A stretch of 64,000 nucleotides of DNA, from NCBI GenBank assembly GCA_963575745.1, contig CAUYUJ010014593.1, positions 818,142 to 882,141 of the forward strand. The letters are read 5' to 3'. The translations under genes were made by a program, and so were the position numbers. The notes under the pieces were generated by a model, which was not told the DNA's origin, made no database searches, and saw nothing but the letters and a program-made list of their open reading frames with translations. This stretch comes from Prorocentrum cordatum (lineage: Eukaryota; Sar; Dinophyceae; Prorocentrales; Prorocentraceae). This document shows, one piece after another, positions 43,601 to 53,709 of this stretch. The first letter of the stretch is position 1, and every line of letters starts with the position of its first letter.

Positions 43601-46444
43601 CGACAGAAGCGGCGGCCACGGCGACGCACGGATCAACGACGACGACGTTGCCGCCGACGACAGCGGCGCCCAGGTTCGCCGCGACCCCTCGCACCCGCGG
43701 CGCAAGCAGTTCCTCGACATAGAGGACTGCCACGAGAAGTCGTTCCAGAAAGAGAAGCAGACTGCCTTGAGCGGGAGGAGCAAGGCGACCGACGAAGAGT
43801 TCGCGGCGATCGAGGGCGGCTTGCGGAAGTCGAAGTTGTGCGACGACGTGCGCAGAGGATGCGTTTCAAAAATTGATCATTGCTGATCCTCCTCCTCCTC
43901 CTTCTCCTCCTCCTCCTTCTCCTCCTCCTCTTCCTGCCTCCTCCTCATCATCCTCCTTCTTCTCTCCCCCCCTTCCCCTCCTCCTACTACTCCTCTACCT
44001 CGTCGTCCTCCTCCTCCTCCTCCTTCTCCTCCTCCTCCCTTCCCCCTCCATCCCCCCTCCTCCCCCATGTAGGGGTAAGAGGGGGGAGTGGAATTGATGA
44101 GTGCCTGTTTGGGAGGGGGAAGGTCGCGGAGGAGGGCGGAGGAAGGAGGATGAGACAGGAGGAAGGTTGACAGGGCGAGAGGTGGAAGGAGGAAGGAGGA
44201 AGGACGAATGAGCAAGGATGAGGGTAGGGGGAAGGAGGAATGAGGGTGGCACGTAGGCAGGACGATAAGAGGAATGACGATGAGACGCCAACAGCCGAGG
44301 AGACTGGGACAACATGGGCCTGGACCTCAAGGACGAGGACGAGGACGACCACGCGTCGGACCCCGAGGTGACAGGCCTCCGCGGCCGTGGCCGCGGAGGC
44401 CGTGGCGGCCGTGGCCGCGGAGGCCGTGGCGGCCGCCAGGACCATCTCTGGTAAAACTCGGAGGAGGGTGAGGGGGGGTAGGACGAGGATGAGGAGGAGG
44501 AGGAGGATGAGGAGGATGAGGAGGATGAGGAGGGGATTGAGGAGTAGAAGGAGGAGGGGGACGAGAAACATCCTTGAAACAATTTGAATCGTTTGAACGC
44601 TTCCGAGAGGTATTTGCATCCAAACACTCGCGCGCTCCGACTTTTCGGATACGCGTTTCAAAGACGCTCCTGGATGCGTCCCAGGGTGTTCGCAGTTCGT
44701 TTCGAATGCGCTTGTGACGCTTCCAGTGCTGTTGACGGCGCCTGGAGGCGGGGGAGGAGGAGGAGGAAGAGGATGAGGAGGAGGAGGCGGAGCAGGAAAA
44801 GGAGGAGGATACGAACGGGGAGGAGGAGGAGGCGGAGCAGGAAGAGGAGGAGGAGGAGGAGAAGCATGAGGAGGAGGAACGGGATTTTGAGAGGGCGCCG
44901 CAATGCCGAGGACAAGGACAAGGAGAACACCAAAGAGAAGACGTGGAAGCAACTTGCTGATGGCAGCGGGGTGGAGGTGATCCGCAACCACGACCAAGCC
45001 AGGAGCCAGACCGCGGCCTTCTACAAGGCATCGCAGGCATCGTGTCGTCAAAATCGCTGCACATATGTCGGGCTTCTCGGTTTACTTGCGGGGAGAGGGG
45101 CTTGCTGTAAAACGCTGCATCGACGACGGTGCCAGTTGTTCAATCACGCTGCCGCACGGAACCTGGCTCGCGCAGAATTTGTTGATTTTTCACATGGAAA
45201 CGCGAACAACGCAGCATTGCAAAACCACATTAAATTGTATATGTGTTTGTCATACCTTTCTGGTAGTTCTCATGGGCAAAAAAAAAAAAAAAAAACAATA
45301 CATGCCGCCCGCGGCCACTCGTGCCTGGCAGCGTGGTTGAACAACGCGGGGTCGTCTTGTTTCATTCGTGGCAGAAGCCGTCTCAGAGGCCCAATTTGAA
45401 GACCCCTTCCACCTCCTCATCTTTCGTCTCCTCCTTCTCCTCCTCATCCTTCTTCTCCTCCTCCTTCGCCCCCTTATCATCCTTCCCCTCCTCCTCCTCC
45501 TCCTCATCGTTCTCTGATTGTCCTCGTTGTACTTTCGCCAACAGCCCTTGCATTGGGCTCACCCCTCTCGGACGCACGTGTCCCCCTCCCCCCCCCAGCG
45601 CCTATGGCTTGCAGTACCCTTTCCAGAACTTGTTTATATTTTTCCATGCAATCGCTCAATGCCCCCCCACCTGTTTGTTGAGAAAACGAGCTCCTGTTTC
45701 TCTCCGACGGTCGTCACACGTCACGTCGCCTTCCTGCATCCTGTGCGGACCTTGGTCGCGCCCCATGCCGAGGGTTTCATCGACTTCTTGCAGGCCAAGA
45801 TGCGGGCCGCGAATGGGACGTCCTCGAAGGGCGACATCGGCAAGGCCAAGAAGGCGCGCTGTCATGGGTTGATGTGTTTTCAAAGGGGCCCAAGGGGCCC
45901 GACGTTTCAAAGGTGCCTTGAAGGTTCGGGGCGCCCTCGCACGAAACAGGTAATCAGGGCCCCCACATGAGCGTGTATATTTGTCGTCGCCGTCGCGAGC
46001 TCCCCACCCCCCCCACCCCCCCCCCGCCGTCGGAATTCGTTTCAGTTGGGGCGCCATTCTTTCCTCGCGCCAATGCGTCTTTTCGGCCTTTTGGTAGCCT
46101 AGAAGGGGCCGAATTTGATTCAATATGGTCCAAGACGCATTCAAAACATCTCCATGGCGGCCTCCATTATGACTCTCATTGCCCAGGAAGAACGGCTTAT
46201 ATGGCAGCCAATATTGAAACATGGCCCCGTCAAGGGGCCATTCTCCTCGTCTCCTGCGCCCCCCCCTCCACCCGCCGCTTTCTCCTTTCCGCCCAAGGTG
46301 ATCGACCAGGCCCGCAAGTTCCAGGCGGAGCTGGGCGACTACCAGGCAGAGCGCGCCCCGTCCATGGAGGGGATGCGCAAGACCTGCGTCAAAATGAGGG
46401 AGACTTTCGCGCTCGGCAAGAAGCTGAAGATCGTCGTGGGGTGA
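40649..46444 (+). CDS. Ten-exon 473-aa basic protein with RGG box
   Basis: Exons: 40649-40723, 40944-41023, 41741-41809, 42402-42594, 42656-42991, 43674-43857, 44300-44439, 44911-45027, 45773-45853 and 46298-46444 (TGA). They sum to 1,422 bases with consistent phases. The start is MAPKKAVAKGKAKAAAAKK, a Lys/Ala-rich tail. The middle is charged and helical (ADEIRALYGKFKTARKDQED, KPWKQMVDKHGEEEAQERVD). Exon 7 encodes an acidic patch (DLKDEDEDDHASDPE), then an RGG/RG box of about 20 residues starting RGRGRGGRGG, typical of RNA-binding or arginine-methylated proteins. Exon 10 is helical and ends KKLKIVVG. All acceptors are AG before G. Donors include GT, GC (exons 8 and 9) and GA (exons 3, 6 and 7, probably 4). 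No family recognised. Exon 9 start and exon 8 end have alternatives. Confidence 0.65.
41180..41312. repeat. (GA)n-rich intronic tract
   Basis: Imperfect GA repeats with ATATTCATA interruptions, ending in a clean GAGAGAGAGAGAGAGA run. Confidence 0.85.
43010..43660. repeat. Intronic (TCC)n then (GGA)n tracts
   Basis: TCC/TTC repeats at 43010-43340, then GGA repeats at 43400-43600 in the same intron. The two are complementary and could pair across about 60 bases of ordinary sequence. Confidence 0.85.
43880..44060. repeat. Intronic (TCC)n tract
   Basis: C/T repeats immediately after exon 6. Matching G/A repeats lie at 44460-44560 and 44750-44880 in the following introns. Confidence 0.8.
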
Positions 46445-47595
46445 TTTCGTTTCGATTTTTTGGGAGGCTGGTCGGTGCCCACAATATGTTGGCCGAGCGC
46501 TGAGTAGACGTCGTCGTTCACGGCTGGACTCGGCTCGGTCGCGAAACATTCAATCTGGTTAAAACGCATGGTGCAAGCTATTGGTGGGCATGCTTGCCAC
46601 GACCACCGCCACATGTTGGAGGTGGAGGGGGAGAAGGAGAAGGAGGCGGAAGTGGAGGAGAGGGGGGATGTGAAGGGGGAGGAGGGCGAGGAGGAGAGGG
46701 GGAGGGGATGGAGAACCTCGCCTTCCTCCTCCAACCTATGGTCGTGGTGGCGGAAAGCATGTGTACAGTAGGGGCCCCTTCCAAGAAACCATCTGCTTCC
46801 ATCCAGGGTGCCCTGGGTTTCTTGGATTTCGATTGGAGCCGCGATGGAAAACGTGGCGCTCGCACGCCCAAAACGGACGGGATTCGTAGGGTTTCAGGGT
46901 TGGGTGTCTTGCGGAGGTTTCTTGTGGCCGCGCCCCTACTGTATGTCTCTTGCTGGGAACCGACTAAAGCCTCGACTGGCCGCCTGTCGCCTGTTCGTTC
47001 AGGGTCGGGAAGGAGCGGGGGGTGGAAGAGGCAAGGGGTGGATGGGGGCGGAGCCGGTGGGGGGGGCGAGGCGGCGCCAAAAGAAGGAGGAGGACGGGTG
47101 GCAAGACAACGATACCCTGGCATTTTAATTGTGTCCAAGTCCAGGGGTTGAGTGCGACAAGGCCGATCAGGAGCGAATCATGAGTGCGTCGGAAGATTCG
47201 CCAGCTTGCGCGTCGCCGAGTCTCGGCGTGAATGAGATCGCCAAGGGGGCGCCCTGACACCCCTCCACCATTCCCCCATCCGCCACTCCCCCAGAAATCT
47301 TACATTGGCCTCCAGAAAACCTCGGTCCCCCTGGTGCGTCCCACCGTGCCGTGCGAGCCTGGGTGCGATGGACGTCGTGCCACATGTGTTTGCCCACACG
47401 CTTGTATCTCTCGAAAGTTGGGCGGTTCCCCTTATCGATCTCGTTCCTCGTTCATGGTTTATTGCGTTCCCTTTGAGCCCGTCATTTGTCACCCTCAGTT
47501 TTCTCATCACTTGTGATCGGTCTGCGTGGCCGCCCCCGCCCTAGGACCTCCGATGATAGCTTTCTTTTCATATCCGAAGCCCATGTGGCTTAGGT
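46445..47595. other. Intergenic, no supported gene
   Basis: A purine tract lies at 46615-46710. The rest is mixed sequence with open frames lacking recognisable features. Confidence 0.4.
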
Positions 47596-50110
47596 GTGCG
47601 CGCCTTGATGCGGCGGTGCATCAAAAGGCGTTTAGAACCCGACACCCCCCCTGACTCCGATTCCAGCGATCGCGATGATGTTGACAACACAGGCCGTCCT
47701 ACATACGCATCTTTATCAAGCGTGTTGCTGAAGGATTGGGCCTGGGGGAAATTATTCAGCACAGATGTTCAGAGATACGCGCACGCGGCTCACAGGGACG
47801 GTTTGCGTGATTCAGAGCTTGATAGCATTGCAGCACTGGGATCATGGGGCGCTTGCCCATCCAACATCCATCGGCAATTAACCAAAAAGTATATCAAGGG
47901 GAACACACTTCCTGAGCCCGAAATTTTTCACGTACCTGCTAAGGACCCGAGAAACAACAACATGGTTGAGGCCGAATGTAGCGCGCTGCTCCCACACGAG
48001 ATGTTTTCATCTATGTTCCGCCACCATAGAGACACATTCAACGAGATTTACGGGGTCGAAGAATTGCCAACTTTCTGGAGGGGCGCATCCAAGTCCGACC
48101 CGCGCCTGAAAGGTCATCCTATATGGGGGCTCTCTCCGCGAGAACGCCTACTATCGGTTCCCCTTCGCATGCATGGGGACGGGGGGGAGATGCAAACTAA
48201 CGATTCTTTGATGTGCGTTTCTTGGACGAGTCTGTTGGCAACTGGAACTACTCGGGAGTTGAGTATGTTTGTTTCTGCTTGGCCTTATTCGTGCACTGCG
48301 AAGGCTCGGCACGACGATAAAGACACGTGGCTAGAGATTTGGGAGATTATTTCCTGGTCCCTGAATTGTCTGGCGGACGGCAGGTTCCCCGTGGCTGATT
48401 CATCGGCTACGCCAGTCCGCGTCCAGAAGGCATTGCAACGGCGTGCGGGGGAGGTTCAGGGGTGGCGGGAAGGGGGAATTCGGTCCGATTGCGCTTTTGC
48501 GTTTTTATGTCAAAGATGCTTATGGCGAGCGGGGCAGAAACGCAGACGCGAGCGCGGTGTGTGACAGGACGGAAAACTAGAGGGGCGAAAGGTCGGGAGA
48601 CAGGGGGAGACAGGGGGAGGAGGGGGGGATATGGGTGAGGCAGCGCGGGGAAGGGCGAAAGAGTAGGTACGACACAGGATCTCACATGCCAAATATCGCC
48701 GCGCATTGGCGATGGCGGGTTGGAAGGGGCGTCCGTTTGAAGCAGGTTCGCGTCGCGCCGATGCGGCAGGCGAGTACTTGTGTTCTGCTGAATGCCCTTA
48801 CAGAGGGTTTATATACGGCGTCCTAGGCTTCGGTCGCAATGAAAGCATCACTGCAGTGTTGTCCAGAAAAACACGTATTTCTGGTTTGTGTTTCATTGTT
48901 GTTTGTTGCAGTACCTGTTTGGGTTCGGGCCCCAGGGTGTCAGTGCGTTCCAACTGAACGTTGCATTCGTTGCGACCACCCGCCTAAGGGGACATGGAGT
49001 TTTTCAGCTCGCACTTGGGCACGCCGTGGCCAAACGACGCTAAGATGTGCTGGCTCTGCGAGGGGGACAGGGATTCAATGCCGTATAACAATTTCATCAA
49101 GGAATCCCTCCCCAGGCACTGGATGCGATATCGACGGCGAACGCCTTATGCGTTCGCACACCCGTTGCTTCGAGTTTGGGGCGTCACAGGGGAGTCACTC
49201 TGTCTAGACTCGATGCACACTGTTGATCAAGGTGTATGTTCACACATTTTAGGGAACATTCTGAAAGAAATCGTATACGAGCAGAGCCCTGCGCCAGCGT
49301 CGGCGGCGTGTGATTCCATATGGAGAAGGATTCGAGAAGTGTACGAGGAACGACAGGTTCCCCATCGAATCACATTAAACTGCTAACGCATTCCCGACGA
49401 CCCCAGGAGGGAATGGGAGGCAGGAGAGGTTGGAGTGCGCGGAATTAGCGTACGAATGTGCGTGGCGCTGAGGCAAGGGCTTCATGTGCTTTCGAATGTG
49501 CGTGGCGCTGAGGCAAGGGCCTCATGTTGAGTAAAAGCGCCGCGCTCGGTGGACCAACCAGCTTAGGATAACCTTGGCGGGCGGACATTTTGGGTTGAAA
49601 AGCTTCGTTGGCGATATCAAGACCCCGCATAAGGAATACCCAGTACTCAAAAAGGCAATCAAAGCGTCGCACCAACGTTGGCTGGCTCCCATCATTACCC
49701 AAATCTGCGGCGAATACGAAGACGGCACCGATTTGAAGCGGATGCGCACGATGTGTGCTCAGGGCCTGTGCACTTATTATGACTGCATTGAGTCAGGAGA
49801 TATGTTTTTTGGACAGGGCTTGCGCACAAAAGTTGCAAGACGCTGTAGAGACATCGCTGATTATGTACCATGCCCTTGCATCGAACTCGATGGCCAATGA
49901 GGGCAGGAGAAAATGGAGTATAGTCAACAAACACCACATGTGGTGGCACATAAGTGAAGGCGCTTTTTTTTGAACCCCAGATACCTATGGTGTTACATGG
50001 CGGAGGATTTCATGAGGCACGTAATCAAGATAGCTGGTACTGTACTAATGGGGTCATCGAGTTTAATGCTCAGCCGAAAACTCTGCGAGCGGTGGCGCAT
50101 TGGAAGGTAG
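47596..50110 (+). CDS. tnp2/CACTA-like transposase family protein, frame-shifted
   Basis: The first part (47596-48430, ATG at 47608) carries GHPIWGLSPRERLLSVPLRM followed by HGDG. After a gap with no matching protein (about 48430-48985, probably an intron), GDMEFFSSHLGTPWPND, CWLCEGDRD and LCLDSMHTVDQGVCSHILGN follow. DSMH...G resembles the second acidic motif of tnp2-type transposases. A third block (about 49540-49870) contains GGHFGLKSFVGDIKTPHKEY, then KHHMWWHISEGAF and NPRYLWCYMAEDFMRHVIKI, ending ERWRIGR before TAG at 50108. Single-base frame changes occur near 49860 and at the T8 run at 49967-49974. The HGDG and DxMH arrangement is from family knowledge. Assignment to CACTA/EnSpm is an inference, and no terminal repeats were found. 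It may be an inactive copy. Confidence 0.55.
49450..49522. repeat. 35-bp direct repeat
   Basis: CGAATGTGCGTGGCGCTGAG followed by GCAAGGGC.TCATGT occurs twice in tandem in the gap between two transposase exons. Confidence 0.85.
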
Positions 50111-50937
50111 CACGATGGCTTCGCCATTTGCCGCGATGGGGTTGGATTGAGGGACGAGCGAGGGTTGGATGGAGGTGTGAAGAATAGGAAGGGAGGGCAT
50201 CGGGGGGGACGCTGGGGAAAGATGAAGGAAAGAGGAATGAGGATACACAAAAAAATACATGGAATAACGGAAGGAAAACAACTGCATCGAATTCAAGGGG
50301 TAGGGAAAAATAATCGGCAAACCAACACAATTTTTCTCCCGCTTTCGGGGGTGGTGGACTTCGAGATTTCTCGCCCAGCCTACAAATAGCCCTGCAGGCC
50401 CGAACGTTCGGGCACGCGGCTTGACTCGCACGAATTGTGCGTGCGCTGGCGGTCTCGAGCGCGTGAAGTGGGGATCGCAATACAGTCAAAACCCATAGTA
50501 AGGACGAATACTCCCCTCGAGGGTACCCTTGCGTCCTTGCCTCTGGAGCTCTTCCTTCGGTGTTTTCGCTGGTTGGCCTGTCAGGGTGCCCCTGGGGCTG
50601 GTACTTCCAAGGGTCTTGCGTCCTTACCTTCCGTCCTTATCATAGGTTTCGATTGTATCGTTGCCGCCGCCCTGTCACCGTCGCAGCCCGCCCCATTCTC
50701 CCTGAGGGTCACGAGGTAGGAGAGGATCGAGGAGGAGGAGCGGAGGAGGAGGAGGAGGAGGATACTTAGAAGGTAGAAGATTGGAGGTCAAGGGGAGGAG
50801 GAGAAGGAGGGAGGGGCATGAGGGGTGAGGAAGAGGAGAGAGAATACGAGAGATGCTGAGGCGAAGGAGGCATAGGAAGATGAGATGATGAACACGAAAA
50901 GACACTAAGATGGTGTAGAGGGGACGTGCGTCCGCGA
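50111..50937. other. Intergenic, no gene seen
   Basis: Mixed sequence, with a purine tract at 50715-50860. Confidence 0.4.
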
Positions 50938-51102
50938 TACACGTACTACACACGTGTCTTACGTATGTGTTTTACCGCGTATTACGTATGTCTTACGTCT
51001 GTCTTACGTGTGATCTTACGTTTGTATTACGTATGTATTACGTCTGTGGTGAATCTTACGTTTGTCTTACGTTTGTCTTACGTTTGTCTTACGTATGTGT
51101 TG
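50938..51102. repeat. 11-bp repeat TTACGTNTGTC, locus 3
   Basis: About 12 units with TTACGTATGTC, TTACGTCTGTC and TTACGTTTGTC variants, all in one orientation. It lies just beyond the 3' end of the minus-strand retroelement. Confidence 0.9.
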
Positions 51103-51104
51103 AC

Positions 51105-51314
51105 GGTTTGGGCGCTACCTATTTTTCGCTACCCATATTTTCGGTACCAGAGATCGATTGCGAATGTGCATGTGCCGACCGATTTTGCAATTTCAAGTGT
51201 TGGGGCGACGCTACCCATTTCTTAACTCGAACACGGTTCAATGCTACCTATTCTTAAGACGTTTCGGTTCGCTACCTATTCTGCTTCTTGTGTTCGAACG
51301 CTACCTAAAAAAAA
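51105..51314. repeat. GCTACCTATT repeat at the retroelement 3' end
   Basis: Five to six irregularly spaced copies of CGCTACC(T/C)AT with TTTTCG or TTCTTAA between them. The inverted counterpart (GGTAGCG, CGAAAATT) occurs at 28.24-28.45 kb. It may be the 3' tail of the retroelement family. Confidence 0.65.
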
Positions 51315-51608
51315 TGGTACCGAACCATCTGGGAATAGGATGGGCCGTGCATCCATCTCCTGAAGGATGGGGAGGTGACAAATGCGCGGCCTTTCCACAG
51401 AGGATGGCAGCCTGGTCTCCTGCCCATGGAATTGCTCCATTAGGAGTCCTACATTGATGGGCAGTGGGGGCCAAAGCGAAATGGGGCCTGTCGTTATCAC
51501 TACCATCCACTGCACTGCTGTAGGCGGTGGTGGCGCTGCTTCAGTGGGGGCGCAGCGGAAGTCTCCGTGCTCGAACTGCGGCAGGTGCTGCGCCTCTGGG
51601 GTCGGCAT
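51276..51608 (-). CDS. Retroelement short ORF (most 3')
   Basis: ATG at 51608, 110 residues (MPTPEAQHLPQFEHGDFRCA ... SVPFFLGSVRTQEAE), starting 11 bases after the stop of the previous ORF. The end runs through the 19-mer shared with 28.2 kb. Function unknown. The same frame is open further upstream to 52055 but overlaps the preceding ORF. Confidence 0.4.
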   Translation of the reverse strand: MPTPEAQHLPQFEHGDFRCAPTEAAPPPPTAVQWMVVITTGPISLWPPLPINVGLLMEQFHGQETRLPSSVERPRICHLPILQEMDARPILFPDGSVPFFLGSVRTQEAE

Positions 51609-51619
51609 GGCCTGAGGGC

Positions 51620-52312
51620 TTAGGGTTCGGGGAGGCGGAGGATTCGAGCGAGGTGGGACAACGGGAGGCAGAATGGCCGTACCATGATCATGGCCTGGAA
51701 GTCTATAAGGATGGGGCTGCCGGCCGCTGCATCCTGCAAAAGCCTGTGAGGGCTGAGGGAGGCCTGCTCCCAGGCCCCCGATTGGAGTAGGACCAGAAAA
51801 AGTTGGTTCGGCACGTAAACTGAAACTAGCCCTATGGTGGGTGAGAAACGGGCATCGTAGGGACCATCCCCCGCAGCACATTGGGGATAGATGTGGAGTA
51901 GGTTGGGGGAGTTGGCCTCGCGCCAGCGGCCATGCCAGCGCTCGAGTGTGCGATTGACGGCCGTGGGCAAATCTAAGTGAAGCAGAGGGCCCACGAAGGA
52001 GCGCGCGTGTGGCCATGCGGGCGGCCCGCTCTCGAGCTGCCATGTGGCTTGCCACTGGGGTACCGCATTATGCTGGTACACCGTGGTGGGAGACAGAATG
52101 AGTGCGTGGCGCCTTGCGCCGCCGCTAAGAAAGCGGTAGACTTGCTGGTGAGCCAAAAGAAGCCGCTCAGCTAGATGCTTCCATAAGGAAGTCAAGCGAG
52201 AGGCTGGATGCGCGATGCTTTGCGGGTCTAATTGTTGCCCAGGGCACACCTCAGCAGCGGGCGCGTCCTCGTCTGCATCGGCGTTGTCCAGGATACTGGG
52301 CTCGCTCCTCAT
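51620..52312 (-). CDS. Retroelement ORF, 230 aa, unknown
   Basis: ATG at 52312, 230 residues. The N terminus is acidic (LDNADADEDAPAAEV). The middle is rich in aromatic and basic residues (LWKHLAERLLLAHQQVYRFL, RTLERWHGRWREANSPNLL). The end is hydrophobic (VSVYVPNQLFLVLLQ). It lies between two other short ORFs in the same orientation. No family recognised. Confidence 0.5.
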   Translation of the reverse strand: MRSEPSILDNADADEDAPAAEVCPGQQLDPQSIAHPASRLTSLWKHLAERLLLAHQQVYRFLSGGARRHALILSPTTVYQHNAVPQWQATWQLESGPPAWPHARSFVGPLLHLDLPTAVNRTLERWHGRWREANSPNLLHIYPQCAAGDGPYDARFSPTIGLVSVYVPNQLFLVLLQSGAWEQASLSPHRLLQDAAAGSPILIDFQAMIMVRPFCLPLSHLARILRLPEP

Positions 52313-52402
52313 GGCCTGATGGGGATGAGGCAGGAAGGGGAGCTTATAGAGGAAAGAGGGAGAGGTTAGGCTTAGGCCGGGGGCTAGCTGCCTGGCAAGG
52401 GT

Positions 52403-53695
52403 CTAGCGCCTGGCAGCCTCACCTCCTTCATGAGGTTTGCGCGGCCTCCTGGGCGACAGACGCTGACCGCAATGCGAGAGGCTTTCGCCATCTCGCAACT
52501 GCATCCTAAGGCGCTCCCTGTGTATCCTGTCGATACGGAGCTGGTCCTGCCTATGCTCTTCTTTGAGCTGAGCAATTTTATTATCGTGCTCCTTGAGAAA
52601 TGCGCTGCGCTGTTCGTCCGCTGCTGCGGCTGACGCAGCTGCAGCTGCGACTGTAGGCGGCAGGCGCGTGGCTACATGGCCAGAATGGTGAGACTTGCGA
52701 GCCTTGTGATGCCTTGTAGGAGGTGAGGCTGGTGACGAGGCTGGGCCGTGGGAATCCTGGGGGCTGCTTTGAGTCTCTACTGGATCTCGGCGCTGTGGCA
52801 TAGGCTGCTCGTCCGAGGCTGCATCAGACGCTTTGGCAGGCGAACGTGAGCGCTGTGCTGCATGGGCCGCGCGGTGCGCCTTGGCCTTGCGAGCTCTATG
52901 GTGCCTAGGGGGAGGAGAGGCTGGAGGTGTCTGCGTGCCGAGGGACTCCTGCGGGCTGCTATGTGCCTCAGCAGATTCCCTGCGTATTGGCGCAGACTGC
53001 TTGAGCGCGCTTTTGCGCGGCTCGTTGCGCAAGCGCGAATTATGGGCCACCTTGGGGGGCTTGGCCGTGAACTCGTCCGCAAATGAGACCTGCTTGCGCT
53101 TGCGAGTTGCAGAGGCGCGGGGCGCAACTGACTGTTCCGCCTGCTCTGGAGAGTCGAGCGGAGGAAATGGTGAGGAGGCAGAGGAATATGAGGCGTCGTC
53201 CACCTGATCCAGCCTTCCAGGCGATGCTGGGGGACTAGAAGGCTTGCTTGGCTGGCTCTTGAATGTCGCAGCTTTGCGGGACTGTTTGCGAGGCTCGCGC
53301 ATGGGTGGAGGCGAGGTGCACGCTGAAAGGGGTGGAGAAAAAGGAGAGGCTGCCTGGCCTATCCAGCCTTCCGGAATGGCTGCTTTAGCAGGCACCCTGG
53401 GATGCTCTGGGGGCGGCAAGGGAGGCAAGGCTGGCGGAGGTGGCGGAGGACGAAAAGTGGCCCCGTAAATGTGCCTGCCTCGACCCATGGGGGGGCCGCT
53501 GAAATCGCCAGGCGGCCGCGGGGGATCTGGGGCAGGTGGGGTGCTGGACAGAGAGCGCTGCACCGCTTTGGCTACCTGGGCGAATTGGGCAGGCGAAAGG
53601 AGGGGTGGAGGAGCTGAGGCGGACCGAAATTGGCCCGGTGGGGGATGCTTAGGCCTGGCTTCACGCGGCACCAGCACCCATGGTCGTCTGGACAT
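52403..53695 (-). CDS. Retroelement ORF, Pro/Ser-rich, about 430 aa
   Basis: ATG at 53695 (MSRRPWVLVPREARP), 14 bases after the stop of the large ORF upstream. The frame is open to 53767. The protein is low-complexity: Pro-rich, Ser/Pro/Arg-rich with repeated SPASPP-HH-ARK motifs (ASPPPRHHRARKAKAHRAAH, SPASPPTRHHKARKSHHSG). It has a basic motif RKRKQVSF and ends in a charged coiled-coil-like helix (LKEEHRQDQLRIDRIHRERL). It could be a nucleic-acid-binding chaperone-like protein, but this is inference. Confidence 0.55.
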   Translation of the reverse strand: MSRRPWVLVPREARPKHPPPGQFRSASAPPPLLSPAQFAQVAKAVQRSLSSTPPAPDPPRPPGDFSGPPMGRGRHIYGATFRPPPPPPALPPLPPPEHPRVPAKAAIPEGWIGQAASPFSPPLSACTSPPPMREPRKQSRKAATFKSQPSKPSSPPASPGRLDQVDDASYSSASSPFPPLDSPEQAEQSVAPRASATRKRKQVSFADEFTAKPPKVAHNSRLRNEPRKSALKQSAPIRRESAEAHSSPQESLGTQTPPASPPPRHHRARKAKAHRAAHAAQRSRSPAKASDAASDEQPMPQRRDPVETQSSPQDSHGPASSPASPPTRHHKARKSHHSGHVATRLPPTVAAAAASAAAADEQRSAFLKEHDNKIAQLKEEHRQDQLRIDRIHRERLRMQLRDGESLSHCGQRLSPRRPRKPHEGGEAARR

Positions 53696-53709
53696 GGGAG
53701 GGATGCCAG

